Part shown: in pieces, positions 35,515-48,756 of the stretch
How the letters are laid out: the number at the start of each line of letters is the position of its first letter
Numbering within the stretch: position 1 is the stretch's first letter
NCBI GenBank assembly: GCA_963082975.1
Contig: OY720350.1
Span: forward strand, 51,662,734-51,726,733
Direction of reading: 5' to 3'
Source: Labia minor
Taxonomy: Eukaryota > Arthropoda > Insecta > Dermaptera > Spongiphoridae
Length of the DNA stretch: 64,000 bases
Translations under genes and position numbers: made by a program
The notes under the pieces: model-generated
What the model saw: only the letters and a program-made list of their open reading frames with translations
Told to the model about the DNA's origin: nothing
Databases searched by the model: none

Positions 35515-37540
35515 ATCTTACACTCAGCTTTCAAATAGGAAGTAACCTGGGAGAAGCAATTAATTTGAAGTATTTGCATCAAGATTATTCAATAATATTT
35601 TTTTTTGCTATGAAAAATAAAAGATTACAAATTTAATAATGATAAAAAAAATTATTTTTATTTTCACAAATTTAAGAGACAATATAGTCAGTAAAATATT
35701 TTGTTTCGGAGCTATTAAGAAAATTATTATTTCAAAGATTATTTAATTTATAATAAATTTAATAAAACTGACATTTAATAATATTGACAGAAGAAAAACT
35801 TAAATATATATTTTAATATATAAGATATAAAAATATGAAATACATTTTCATATAAAAATAAACAAATAAATAATGTATTATCATTTAACGCGAACGAAAT
35901 AGTAACATATTTATATATATACCAATAAGACCAATAAAACCGAGGGATATGAGGCACAATTCGGGTTTTTGTCAAATATCAAACGCTAGTACCTATTATG
36001 ACATGATTATTAATGTTAATTGTACCTAGGAGTAATAGCACCAATTGCAGCTTTATTCTTAAAATAAGAACTACTAAAATTTACAAAAACTTTTTTTTTC
36101 GGCAATATCTCTGACACGACTGGTGATATTGCTTATTGGAAATTACATGTAAAACTAAAATAAAAACTCATAAAGTTGAAATGTTTAAACAATTGAATAG
36201 GTAAGTTTGAAGAATTAAAAATATACATAACTTATATAATATTTTCACACAAGTCTGTGATTATGAATATTTTTCTCGTGTTCCTAAATTGTTTGTGGAA
36301 TTCAATTTTTAAATGTTAAGCTAAGATAAAACGCACGCCATATCCCTTCCACACATTATGCGCCATATCACTCATTGGACACAATTTTAGGTCAAAATTT
36401 GCAAATAGTAAACAATGAGATAAGTGAATAAATAAGTCTTAATATTAATTTTAAAGAATGTAAAAACGTACTCTTGCAAAAATTGGAAAAGAAAACAAAT
36501 TTCGAGACTGAAATAAATATGATGAAATGTCTCATGTATTGATTTTCAAGATGGCGGAAAAAACAAATCCTCCTTTCAAGACGGTTAGATTATAACTTAA
36601 GAAGACACGCTTCTTCAGATTGCTTATCCAAACCCTTTCAAAGAGGTTAGTCGAGATAAAGAAAACGCGCCACCTTATATATATACATATACATATTCTA
36701 TGTAAAAATTTTAAAGAAAAAGCAACGGTTGTTTTTTTATAAATTTAGATTAAAGAAATTAGAAGTAAGGAAGAGTGTGTGAGAGAAAGATAGATCCAAT
36801 GAGTATGAAAATTAACTCTTTTGGAAAATAACTAAGAATAACTAATTTATTCAAACTAAAGTTTAATAGCAAAAGTTTTTTGAAAAATCGCTTCTTAAAG
36901 TCTTCTGTGATATCGCCAATATTAATAGTGATATCGTTATGCACATTTAGAATTTGTATAATATTTAACCCCTTTCGTGGTGGAGCTAAAAAAAGATCAT
37001 TCAGATGCATATAAAGAAATAGGAATGGTTACAAATCTGTTAATATATATATATTTCATAACCGAACGCAATATTTATTCGCAAAATACTTTTTAAAAAA
37101 AATTCAGTCACATCCCGATTCATTTCTTTCTCTGTCTTTCCGTGTAGAAGCTCAAAACTCTCTTCTAATCTAATCTCTCTGCATCTATAAATCTGATTTA
37201 TTCAGACTGAAATAAGTATATATGGGTATATTCTCAAATAGTGTATTTATTGTGTTATATGATTTTAAATCAGGAAAAAACTTCTACTGAAAAAGCTTTT
37301 CAAATGACATCCGTCAGAAGGGTTTGTTCAATAAGACTCTTGCCCTTTCAACTATCTCATTTTTAATATCAAGCGTAAAAAAAGGTGAACTTGAACCACC
37401 GATAATCTTTCGGAATAATAAAATATTATTGACTTTCTATTCCTCTTTTTTTGTTCTTTCACTGGCCTATTTTTAAATCTTTGAAGCAAAAATAACCTAT
37501 GGTATACATACTACATCATAGCAGTATAATTCGTTATATA
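35515..37540. other. AT-rich stretch without recognised features
   Basis: Short less AT-rich patches at 36330-36400 and 36545-36680 carry no recognised motif. No repeats of the main families. Confidence 0.45.
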
Positions 37541-37792
37541 TATATACTAGCTGATCAGAGCGCCTTCCAGGCGCTCTTCACACCTAGACGGGGGCTTCGC
37601 CCCCTGTACCCCCGAGTGTAGTATTTGGTTGAAAGTCTGTATGTAAAAGGTTTTCATCCATTTTGTTTCAATCAGTATAAGTAGATAAGACATATATTTG
37701 TTTTCTTAGAAAATATATATTTTAATTTAATCAGTAAATTAATTATATATTATTATTGCATATGTTATATTTATCTAACTCTGTGTCTATAT

Positions 37793-37945
37793 AGTTTTCG
37801 AAAGTTCTTAGCCGCAGCATCCACTTTTCTCTAAGAGTCCCTATCCTGAGCTACAACCAAATCCTACCCTGTCCCATCTCTCCCATGTCCCTTCCTTCAT
37901 TGTCCACCCACCTTGATCTTTGGTCTTCCACCGGATGTTTCCCAA
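37793..37945 (-). pseudogene. LINE C-terminal fragment, 37.8 kb copy
   Basis: The minus strand carries the GCGGCTAAGAACTTTCG segment (AAKNF) that ends the LINE reading frame, plus upstream sequence like the 61.7 kb copy. It has stops and no conserved start. Confidence 0.55.
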
Positions 37946-38121
37946 TATTTGCATGTGTGTCTGCATACATATCTACGTATATGATAACTGAACACTTAAT
38001 AATAATAATAATGTATTAAATGAATATAATTGAAATTTTAGTTTTAATTGCACTTTTTTTTTGGTTTTTATTTTTATTTATTTTTATTGGAATTATTACA
38101 AATAATAATAATAATAATATA

Positions 38122-38164
38122 CCGTTTAATACGTGAAAATAATAATAATAATAATAATAATAAT
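38122..38164. repeat. (AAT)n microsatellite tracts
   Basis: Several AATAAT runs occur at 38000-38013, 38101-38120 and 38140-38163. Confidence 0.8.
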
Positions 38165-38222
38165 TTATTAAATTAATATAATTGAAATTTTATTTTTTAT
38201 ATTATTACATTTTTATTTTTAT

Positions 38223-38470
38223 TTTTTACCGACCGACGATAGTAAGGGAGGTATTGTTTTCACACCAAATTTCACATGTGGAGATTTTTACATATCTCCA
38301 CGAATATTTCTTAATTTAAAATTATATGAAGTCACCCAGCCATTCATGACGTCACAGCCTGGTCTTACATATATATTACAAATAAAATAAAATTAAAAAT
38401 ATTTATGTTATGTCCATATCTGTTTTTTTATTGCATTAATAGATATATTAAAATTATTTGAAATTGTTTA
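38223..38470 (+). mobile_element. Family A element, deleted copy A6
   Basis: The 5' end and first block are intact to CTCCACGAAT. The sequence then jumps to the conserved TTAATTTAAAATTATATGA segment, losing the microsatellite and second block. The 3' hairpin end is absent. Confidence 0.75.
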
Positions 38471-38984
38471 ATTTAAATAAAAAATTAAAAAAATTTGAAG
38501 TAAATGGAATTATTATACTTAATAAATCTATATATAAATTTAATATATATTCAAACAATAATTGAAACAATATAAATAAAACGATTCAATATTTTACTTA
38601 CATTGTGATTTATATTTATATTTTTATTACAACTGTTATTATGGGTATGTTATTTTTGACAGTTTAAAAAAAATTAAAAATATTTGAATTTGGAAAATTA
38701 TATGTAGCGCCATCTGTCGATAGTTTTGTGTAACTACAGACTTTTACCAAAATATTACTAATTAAATTAATTTTGGATAAATTAATTTTGGATTTAACTA
38801 CACTAAAACCTTCCCTGGGATGCCCACAACAATCCCTGAAAGTTTCACCGTAATCGGACTGGTAGTTTTTGAGTCTATAAGAGACAGACAGACACACAGA
38901 CATTGCCTTTTATATATATAGATAGATATATAACTATATTTATAAATAATATTCTACCACTAATAATACTTTACATTATTCCTT

Positions 38985-39596
38985 TTTACAATCTCGCCAG
39001 AGATAGTATTGCGATCACGAAAATTTTCGATGTTGAGATTTTGATGTTTTTATACGTTTTGAAGGTTCCTGAATCATTTTCACTAAGGTTGAGAAAAATG
39101 TCTGTGTGTGTATGTGAGTGTGTGTGTGTGTATGTATGTAGACAAGATTACGCAAAAACGGTTTGAGCTAGAATGATGAAATTTGGTACATGGACATTAT
39201 TCAAAATTCATAGTTTTCTATCAACTTTTGAGAAATGTAGCTCAACCGGAAGAGGGTCATTACCTACAACGTTTTGATTTTTTTTCCTCTAAAGTGACCG
39301 TAAAAATAAAGATCTATGTTTGATAATTTTTAACATGATTAAAGATTGTATAAAACTGCTATATATAGAATTTCAGCTTGATTGATTCGCTGAAATTACC
39401 AGAATTAATTTTTTAACACTGCAAATCTCACGCGCCAACACGTGACGTGGTGCCATCAACAAAAAGCCAAACACACGCTGGTTTAATATTTATTATTTAT
39501 AATTTATAATTAATTAAATTTAATTTAAATATAATATATTATATTATTTAATCCAATTCAAATTGCGAGATAGTCGAGTGGAGACACTCCAGCTAA
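38985..39596 (+). mobile_element. Family B element, copy B3
   Basis: Near full-length, with first bases altered (ACAATCTCGCCAGAGATAG), GT-rich tract at about 39098-39138, and intact 3' end (TGCGAGATAGTCGAGTGGAG then ACACTCCAGCTAA). Confidence 0.85.
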
Positions 39597-39599
39597 TTA

Positions 39600-41020
39600 T
39601 AATTATAAACTTTTTAATAAGTTATACTTATCTAACATTTAGTTTAATTAATTAGAAACAATTTCTAATTTGATTCATTCTAAATTTGATACTTCAAAAT
39701 GGATACTTAATTGTTCTTAAATTGTGAAAAAATATATTTTATTTAGTATTGAGTTATTAGTTTTAAGCAGCATTATTTTGTTCGGTAAATTCCCTCCTCA
39801 ACTTATATTTCATTATCCCTGGATTCACCTATAATGGAAGTATAATGTTCCAATTGGCTTTGACAAAAAAGAGATAATCATAGGAATATCGAGAACGAAT
39901 ATTCTTTCTTTCTCTCTTCCTCTATCTATTCCCTTTGCCTGCTATTTCAGAAAAGAAAGCTTTGACGCAGATGGCAATTCTCGAGAATGCTCTCTGGTTA
40001 GATCTACCCAAACAAATAGCAAATCTTCTTTATTTTTCGTATTGATAGATAGATATTTTATTCAAATAAAGTAAAAACATACTTACTTCATTATAAATGA
40101 TATGATTTTATACAATATACAATAAAAATAATTTATTTGACAAATCGCTTATTATTAAACGTTTATTTTAAGATGTGACTGTGACAGAACTTGCAATAAA
40201 TATGAATTATAGAATGGAGAGATATAATCCACTTTTCACACCCAGGACCAATAAAATTATGACGGTTCACATTTTAATATTTCAGAACTAAAATGAGAAT
40301 AAAGCAAGATTTTAAAAAAAGTATTTATAATTAACTATTAGTAATTACATCCTATTTGTTTTGTTTTCATGACTTTACAAACCTTTATAATCATTTAATT
40401 TAATTATTATTTTTGCTTTGCTTCTAAGGGATTTGCCCCTGAATGTAATGGAAATCATCATAAAAGCAATTCTCTAGAGATTTGAATATTTCAAATTTCC
40501 TTTTATGATTATTTTTAGAATTATTTCTGATTCTTTGTCTGTAGATATATACATTTTTGTATAAAAATTAAATGTATATCTGATTAAATTTAAATGTTAA
40601 GGTTAATAAAATCAGTTTCTGCTATAAAACATTTGAAAATCTCCAATTAAAAATAATCTTTATTTTTTGAAAACATTTTTAATTTATGAATTTATCTTAA
40701 AAATTAAAGGATATATATTATTACAAATTTAGATAAAGGAGCACTTAAAGTAATATTTAATTATTAAAGATTATATATCTTCTTACTTTTAATTATTCAA
40801 TATGGCCAGTTATTTATCAATAAATAATCCACAAAAAAAATTATTTCTATTGAAATTTTTAATATTTTATGAATAAAATAAAAAAAAAATAAACAAAATA
40901 TTAATACAATTTAGATCTTAGTTATTCAACTAATACAACTAATATGTATTTCAATTTTACAAGTGTTTTCAAATATTCCTTTTCTCTGGAATTAACTTAA
41001 ATGTAATTGCATATATAGCA
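39600..41020. other. AT-rich stretch; possible splice acceptor
   Basis: A strong pyrimidine tract and CAG (39903-39950) precede a less AT-rich 46-base segment. It would fit a small exon, but no homology is recognised. The rest is AT-rich. Confidence 0.3.
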
Positions 41021-41650
41021 AATAAGTTGACCTGTGGCCAGGTCCGAACCGACCGACGGTTTGAAGTAAATTAATTTCCAGCTACAGAAACAATTTCAAA
41101 TAATTTTCATATATCAATTAATGTAATAAAAAACAGATAGGCATATAACATAAATATTTTTAATTTTATTTTATTTATAATATATATGTAAGACCAGGCT
41201 GTGACGTCATGAATGGCTGGATGACGTCATATAATTTTAAATCAAGAAAAAACTAATAAATATGATTTTTCTCGAGGATAAAACCAATACAAAGTGCATG
41301 ATTCGTGGTGATATATAAAAAAATCTCCTCATGTGAAATTTGGTGTGAAAATAACCCTTCCCTTCCTATCGTCGATCGCTAATACTACCACTTCCGGTTT
41401 CCGGAATTGCACCAAAAGTTGATCAATTCATCCCACTGATGCATTAAGTAAATATACCAAATTTCATCAAAATCCGTTCAGCCGTTCAGGCTGTACACAT
41501 CTATACGGACGGACGGACGGACAGACATCATGCTAAAAATACTTTTTTCTGTTAAGAAAATGCATGATTCGTGGAGATATGTAAAAATCTCCACATGTGA
41601 AATTTGGTGTGAAAACAATACCTCCCTTACTATCGTCGGTCGGTAAAAAT
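41021..41650 (-). mobile_element. Family A element, copy A7
   Basis: Full-length reverse copy with intact ends, both TGACGTCA sites (41202-41230) and (GGAC)n at about 41506-41521. Confidence 0.87.
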
Positions 41651-41654
41651 ATAT

Positions 41655-42965
41655 ACATATATTTGGTTAATAGTTTGTACATTTGTTTATACATTTTTAT
41701 ATTAACTTATTTTTATTATATATTTATTAATTATGAATTTCTCAAAAGAATAAAAAAAAAAATCTGTGTATACATGAAAAAAATAATTTTCAATTATTAT
41801 TTTAAAAATTTTAATTATAATCAAATTATATGGTCTTTTACTTTTAAATTAATTCATAATAAATCATTATTCATAACCATTACCATTTATAATAAAGTTT
41901 GCACGTATTTATAAATAATTTGATTTCATAAATTATTTTGAAACATGATAAATTTCATAAACTCCACTTAAACTTGAATTATATCGTTGGATAGTTATAT
42001 TGTTGGTCAACAACTTGTCTTTCTCAAATTTAACTAAGAAAGCATTTAATCAATGTTGTTTTGAGAAAGGAAGGAAAAAGGTGGGTCTGCATGTCGAGGA
42101 TGTTTTTTACTGGAATGGAGAGGCATTCATTGGCCACCAAGGTGAATAGCAAGGGGTTGCTCCAATCGATGATTTCACCCCTTCAATGGCAAAAGGACTT
42201 CACTTCACATCACACATAGGTACATACTCGTTTTTCTTTTACGAGTTGGAGACAAAAAGTTTTACAACCATCAGTTCCTTTTTCCACCCTTTTTAATCTC
42301 TCTAATAAACTAATAAAAACACTATTCTATTCTTCGTTAAACTCTTAATTAAACTTTGTTAGAGTTGTTTTAAAATTAAAAAAACAAGAAATTCTTAACC
42401 ATCCACCAATTCTCTCCGTTAGTTACTTTTTCATTTTCATTGAAAAGAATTGAATCTTACAAAACATAAATATTTATGGTTTCTTTTTTAAGTGTATTTT
42501 CTATTATTTTATTTGAATTCATTTTACTAATATTGAAAGTCTATTAAATAATTTTAAGTACATTTTATGATAGTTGTACATATTATTAATACTCAAATTT
42601 GTATATTTTTAAATTGTAATTTTAATATTGTAAATTTTTATTTAAACAAGTTTTTTTATTGAGAAAAGAAAACACGAGTTATTATGTAAAAATAAATTAA
42701 CTTTATCAAACTTGGAAGTTCTTTACCGCATCAATAACTCATTTCGGATTTGAGTTTTTACAAAAAGAAAGTATTAAGCTCTTAGTCCGACTCAACAAAC
42801 TCTCAACATAAAGGTTTAAATCCCCTTTTAATTCCATCCAGTTGTACTATCAACCAAGAGATTTCAGAAAATTCTGTGGATAAATAGTAGTCTTATTCTC
42901 ATGAATATTAATTATTTATTATTAAAAGAAATGAAATAACGAATGTAGAAATTTGATATTATCAT
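41655..42965. other. AT-rich stretch with one more mixed patch
   Basis: 42055-42300 is less AT-rich and has a small hairpin ACTCGT-TTTTCTTTT-ACGAGT at about 42227-42247. No coding motif seen. Confidence 0.4.
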
Positions 42966-42969
42966 ATCA

Positions 42970-43595
42970 TTTTTACCGACCGACGATAGTAAGGGAGGTA
43001 TTGTTTTCACACCAAATTTCACATGTGGAGATTTTTACATATCTCCACGAATCATGCATTTTCTAAACAGAAAAAAGTATTTTTAGCATGATGTCTGTCC
43101 GTCCGTCCGTATAGATGTGTACAGCCTGAACGGCTCAACCGATTTTGATGAAATTTGGTATATTTACTTAATGCATCAGTGGGATGAATTGATCAACTTT
43201 TGGTGCAATTCCGGAAACCGGAAGTGGTAGTATTAGCGATCGACGATAGGATGGGAACGGTTATTTTCACACCAAAGGAGATTTTTTTATATATCACCAC
43301 GAATCATGCACTTTGTATTGGTTTTATCCTCGAGAAAAATCATATTTATTAGTTTTTTCTTGATTTAAAATTATATGACGTCATCCAGCCATTCATGACG
43401 TCACAGCCTGGTCTTGCATATATATTATAAATAAAATAAAATTAAAAATGTTTATATTTATTATTTATGTATCCATATCTGTTTTTTATTACATTAATAG
43501 ATATATGAAAATTATTTGAAATTGTTTCTGTAGCTGGAAATTAATTTGTTTCAAACCGTCGGTCGGTTCGGACCTGGCCACAGGTCAACTTATTT
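42970..43595 (+). mobile_element. Family A element, copy A8
   Basis: Full-length, with intact ends, both TGACGTCA sites, a short (GTCC)n, and the same gap in the second block as A4. Confidence 0.87.
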
Positions 43596-43680
43596 TAAAT
43601 AATTATTTACGAGTAGCCCAATTTTCATATAGTTTTCAATCATAATTTTAATCGCACCTCCCGTTTACAATAAAATGTAT

Positions 43681-44692
43681 TACGAGGGTCAGTCAATAAA
43701 TAAAAATCTGAAGTGTCTCCACTCGACTATCTCGCAAATTTGAATTGGATTAATTAAAACATATATTATATTTAAATTAAATTTAATTAATTATAAATTA
43801 TAAATTCAAATTAATAAATGATATTTATTAAACCAGCGCGTGTTTGGCTCTTGACGTCAAGTGCTGGCGCGTGATTATCGGTCAACGTGATAAAAAATTA
43901 ATTCCGGTACTTTCAGTGATTCAATCAAACTGAAATTCTATATATAGCAGTTTTATACAATTTTTAACCATGTGAAAAACTTTCAAACATATATCGTTAT
44001 TTTTACGGTCACTTTAGAGGGAAAAAAACAAAACGTTGTAGGTAATGACACTCTTCCGGTTGAGCTACAGTTCTCAAAAGTTGTTAGAAAACTACGAATT
44101 TTGAATAATGCCCGTGTCCCAAATTTCATCATTCTAGCTTAAACCGTTTTTGAGTAATCTTGTCTACATACACACATATGCACATATACACAGAGAGAGA
44201 GAGAGACATTTTTCTCAACCTTATTGAAAATGAATCATGGACCTTCAAAATGTATAAAAACATCAAAATCTCGATATCGAAAATTTTCGTGATCCCAATA
44301 CTATTTCTGGCGAGATAGTAAAAAGACAGATAGTTATTTGATTTTTACAAAATTTAGGCTATTTTTCAATATAATCATCCCTCATAGTGATGCACTTGCA
44401 CCATCTTTCTTACAGCTTCCAAATTCCATTGGCGAAGAATTCTTTCGATTTAGCGAAGCCACTTTTGCACTGCTTCCTTAACTTCGGGGTTCGTCACTTA
44501 CACTTAAATGCAATCTTCTAGTGAACTTGCCATGGTGAACTCAAAATTTTGAGGTTATGTGACATAAAATGACAAACAACTGATCAGAGTTGCTAACTAA
44601 CACCCCTGAAAAGATCGTACACATTTTCATTGAGTAGTTTTAAAATTATAAATTTTGTCTCTTTACTTATTGAATGACCCTGTTTTTAAATA
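43681..44692 (-). mobile_element. Deleted mariner element interrupted by family B copy B4
   Basis: TA plus CGAGGGTCAGTCAATAA on the left matches the inverse of TTATTGAATGACCCTG on the right. Between B4 and the right end the minus strand encodes MASSLED near the start and EVKEAVQKWLR near the end, the start and C-terminal region of a mariner transposase, with the middle missing. B4 sits just inside the left end, so the mariner is older than B4. Confidence 0.7.
43708..44325 (-). mobile_element. Family B element, copy B4 (diverged)
   Basis: From AAGTGTCTCCACTCGACTAT to CTGGCGAGATAGTAAAAA. It differs more from the others (for example GACGTCAAGTGCTGGCGCGTG in place of the usual CACGTG region), and the microsatellite position has a CA/GA tract at about 44167-44207. 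Confidence 0.8.
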
Positions 44693-44694
44693 AT

Positions 44695-46180
44695 TTCTAA
44701 TTTTCAATCAAGAGTTTTTCTATGTGTATGTGTGCTTTCTTTTTAGTCACAGCTAAATAATTTTTTTAAATAATATTTTCTCTTGGATATTTTCCCATCA
44801 CACAGTTTGAGTATGGAACAAGTAATTTAATTAAATGTTTTAGGTATACTAGAAATATAGTTGATTTGTAATTAAACCACTCAACCCTTTTGAAATTATT
44901 GTAATAAATTTAACTTTACAGATATGTAAATTAACAAATAATGATTTTGAATTGTTTGGGCATTGTATAACAAAAGTAAGGTTTTAATAAATTTATAAAT
45001 TAATTATATTTATCAAAAAATTTGTTTTAGAATAGGATAAATTAATTATATTTGATAAAATATAGGTTTTTTTTTGACTATCAAATTTAAACTTTTAAAG
45101 AAAAAAAAAATAATCTTAATACTTCAGAATGAGTTCGGAAAGTTATATATAAGTAGTTGATACACAAGTTAATTTCTATTTTCACAATGTTGTAGTTTTT
45201 TTTTACAGTTCAGTTTATATATAATAAAAGTTTTCTAGATAATAAAAATCTTAATAAAATTGTTTTTTTTTTAAACATGATAGAAAGAGCTCAAGTTTAT
45301 ATTTTAATCAAAAAGTTTACGTAGTACTCTTGGAGAGAAGTAATCAATCGTCTACTGAGATGGTTATTTAATACTGAAGATCTAATAAGCACTCTATACC
45401 GATTTATCAATGAAAAATTCATAATGATTTCTTTTTTTTTTTCATTTAAAATGTTTTCCGCATCAAGCGCATTACCGACATTTAGTATTTCTATCGTTTC
45501 TAATATTAAATCAATAAAAGTGTAAATTAAACGTTGGGGCTCGGTTTATTTGGGTGGGCTAGTTTCCAAGCCATTTTAATATTTTTTTAATTATAATATC
45601 ATTTTAAACATTGTATTTTACTAATCTTAACTGATTCTGATGTAAATTATTATAATTAGTTAATAGGGAAAGAAAAAAAAAATTGTGTTACAGATTTTAT
45701 AATATCAATGGAAGAAAACATGAAGAAAAAACAACTTTTGTAAAGATATATTTGTTTTTATTGAACATATATTTTTTTTTTTTTATTTTAATATTTTAAT
45801 TTTAAAGAAAAATAATAATAACCAGCGTCTTGTGGCTATAAAAAAAATATCAGAAAAAAATTATGGCTTTTTTATATATTCTTATTTTAATGATATAATT
45901 TATTATTTAAATTAAATGTTTTAAAATTATTTTCATTACAAAAAAGTACCTATATATATTTATTAAAATAATTTTCTTTTTGTCTATCATGACATTCGTG
46001 CTTGAGCTCGTGTGTTAATTTTACACTTAATAAAGTTTTACATGTTTATGTATTAGATTGTAAATTCCTTTTTTTAATATTTTTACAATCTTTTAAATTA
46101 GATTTGATATTTAAAGTAAAAATATAATTTTATCTTAATTATATTATTATATATATTCAATTCGAATATTATTCTTATAT
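44695..46180. other. AT-rich stretch without recognised features
   Basis: No motif recognised. Confidence 0.5.
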
Positions 46181-46309
46181 TATTACTATCTCGCCAGAGA
46201 TAGTATTGCGATCACGAAAATTTTCGATGTTGAGATTTTGATGTTTTTATACGTTTTGAAGGTTCCTGAATCATTTTCACTAAGGTTGAGAAAAATGTCT
46301 GTGTGTGTG

Positions 46310-46405
<96 letters not shown>

Positions 46406-46860
46406 CAAGATTACGCAAAAACGGTTTGAGCTAGAATGATGAAATTTGGTACATGAGCATTATTCAAAATTCGTAGTTTTCTATCAACTTTTGAGAAATG
46501 TAGCTCAACCGGAAGAGGGTCATTACCTACAACGTTTTTATTTTTTTTTCCTCTAAAGTGACCGTAAAAATAAAGATCTATGTTTGATAATTTTTAACAT
46601 GATTAAAGATTGTATAAAACTGCTATATATAGAATTTCAGCTTGATTGATTCGCTGAAATTACCAGAATTAATTTTTTAACACTGCAATTCTCACGCACC
46701 AACATGTGACGTGGTGCCATCAACAAAAAGCCAAACATGCGCTGGTTTAATATTTATTATTTATAATTTATAATTAATTAAATTTAATTTAAATATAATA
46801 TATTATGTTATTTAATCCAATTCAAATTGCGAGATAGTCGAGTGGAGACACTCCAGCTAA
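46181..46860 (+). mobile_element. Family B element, copy B5 with expanded (GT)n
   Basis: Intact 5' hairpin ACTATCTC-GCCA-GAGATAGT and 3' end. The central GT tract (46318-46402) has expanded to about 85 bases, against about 20-40 in other copies. Long Val-Cys and Thr-His frames over it are artefacts. Confidence 0.9.
46318..46402. repeat. (GT)n microsatellite inside B5
   Basis: Uninterrupted GT dinucleotides over about 85 bases, the longest simple repeat in the window. Confidence 0.97.
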
Positions 46861-46864
46861 TTAT

Positions 46865-47190
46865 ATATATTAAATTCGAATATTATTCTTATATTATTAT
46901 ATACATTAAATTCTAATAGAGCACGATCATCATTGTTTTATGAAACAATAATTACAAATAGATTAATTATTTTTTTTTATAGATGATGTAAGGGGAAACA
47001 TTCAAGCTTCAAATGTCATATGTCATATATTCTCCGAAATAATTTATAAAGGTTAATTTTAAAATGTAGAGAAGAGGAAGATTTTCTTTTTTCTCTATTA
47101 ATACATATATATCAACATATTCAGTAGCGCTAGATCCATATTTAAATGCTCCAACTCCATACATTTATTATTCGCTTCTAATTCCTTCAT
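46865..47190. other. AT-rich spacer between B5 and B6
   Basis: Nothing recognised. Confidence 0.5.
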
Positions 47191-47194
47191 CTTT

Positions 47195-47769
47195 TTACTT
47201 TCTCGTCAGAGATAGTATTGCGATCATGATGTCGAGATTTTGATGTTTTTATACTTTTTGAAAGTCCCTGTGTGATTTTCACTAAGGTTGAGAAAAATGT
47301 CTGTCTGTGTGTGTGTGTGTGTGTGTATGTAGACAAGGTTACGCAAAAACCGTTTGAGCTAAAATAATGAAATTTGATACACGGGCATTAATCAAAATTC
47401 GTAGTTTTCTCTCAACTTTTAAGAAATGTAGCTCAACCGGAAGAGGGTCATTTCCTACCACGTTTTCATTTTGTTTCCCCTCTAAAGTGACCGTAAAAAT
47501 AAAGATATATTTGTGTCAGTTTTTCACATGATTAAAAATTGTATAAAACTGCTATTTATTGAATTTCACTTTGATTGAATTGTTGAAAGTACCGGAATTA
47601 ATTTTTTACCACTGTGAGTCACGCGCCAGCACGCGACGTGGTGCCATCAACAAAGAGCCAAACACGCGCTGGTATAATAAATGTTATTTATTAATTTTAA
47701 TTTAAATATAATCTATGTTATTTAATCCAATTCAAATTCCGAGATAGTCGAGTGGAGACTATCCAGATT
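47195..47769 (+). mobile_element. Family B element, copy B6 (first of a tandem pair)
   Basis: A diverged copy (TTCTCGTCAGAGATAG; the CGAAAATTTTCG palindrome is deleted). Its 3' end is a variant, CCGAGATAGTCGAGTGGAG then ACTATCCAGATTTTTT. It joins B7 head to tail without a spacer. Confidence 0.85.
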
Positions 47770-48379
47770 TTTTACTATCTCGCCAGAGATAGTATTGCGA
47801 TCACGAAAATTTTCGATGTTGAGATTTTGATGTTTTTATACGTTTTGAAGGTTCCTGAATCATTTCACTAAGGTTGAGAAAAATGTCTGTGTGTGTGTGT
47901 ATGTGTGTATGTGTGTATGTATGTAGGCAAGATTATGCAAAAAGGGTTTGAGCTAGAATGATGCAATTTGGTACATGGGCATTATTCAAAATTCATAGTT
48001 TTCTATCAACTTTTGAGAAATGTAGCTCAACCGGAAGAGGGTCATTACCTACAACGTTTTTATTTTTTTTCCTCTAAAGTGACCGTAAAAATAAAGATAT
48101 ATGTTTGATAATTTTTCACATGATTAATAATTGTATAAAATTGCTATATATAGAATTTCAGCTTGATTGAATCGCTGAAAGTGCCAGAATTAATTTTTTA
48201 ACACTGCAAATCTCACGCGCCAACACGTGCCATGGTGCCATCAATAAAAAAACAAACATGCGCTGGTTTAATATTTATTATTTATAATTTATAATTAATT
48301 AAATCTAATTTAAATATAATATATTATGTTATTTAATCCAATTCAAATTCCGAGATAGTCGAGTGGAGACTATCCAGAT
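47770..48379 (+). mobile_element. Family B element, copy B7 (second of a tandem pair)
   Basis: The body resembles B8 and B3, but the 3' end is the same variant as B6 (GACTATCCAG instead of GACACTCCAG). The GT tract is at about 47889-47923. Confidence 0.87.
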
Positions 48380-48756
48380 TTTTTTTATTTTAGTTTTTCC
48401 TTCATTATTCAAAGAATATTAAATACAAATCATTAATAATTCACCTTGTAAGAAGTAATTGAAGTATATAAAGTATTTATATAATTATACGAGTTTATGA
48501 ATATGAAAAATAATATTATAATCATAATTAATAAATATATTCATAGAGGATTAAACGAATAACTATGATTAATTAATGTTTCCGCATGGAACCTGAATTC
48601 AAATAAATTTGAATTCCCGCCCTCTGACTAAGTTTAAATAGTAATTAATTTAATATTTATAAATATTAGTGTTAATTAATTATATAATGTAGTTTAATAT
48701 TTTTAAGTTAATTTAATTTATAGTTTTAAATATTTAATTGTTATTGTCATAAATTC

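Larger units (their letters stand above)
37546..38922 (-). mobile_element. Composite non-autonomous Helitron carrying a LINE fragment
   Basis: On the minus strand the 5' end reads TCTATATATATAAAAGGCAA then TGTCTGTGTGTCTGTCTGTC, a typical Helitron start. The 3' end has two hairpins (GGGGGC-GAA-GCCCCC at 37590-37604 and AGAGCGCC-TGGAA-GGCGCTCT at 37557-37577) and terminates CTGATCAGCTAGT at 37546. A LINE C-terminal fragment (37793-37945) and a deleted family A copy (38223-38470) lie inside. Whether the two ends belong to one insertion is inferred from the parallel at 53.5-55.4 kb. Confidence 0.55.

Noticed and set aside
46212..46429. Frames of alternating Thr-His or Val-Cys
   Set aside because: Translation of the (GT)n microsatellite in B5.
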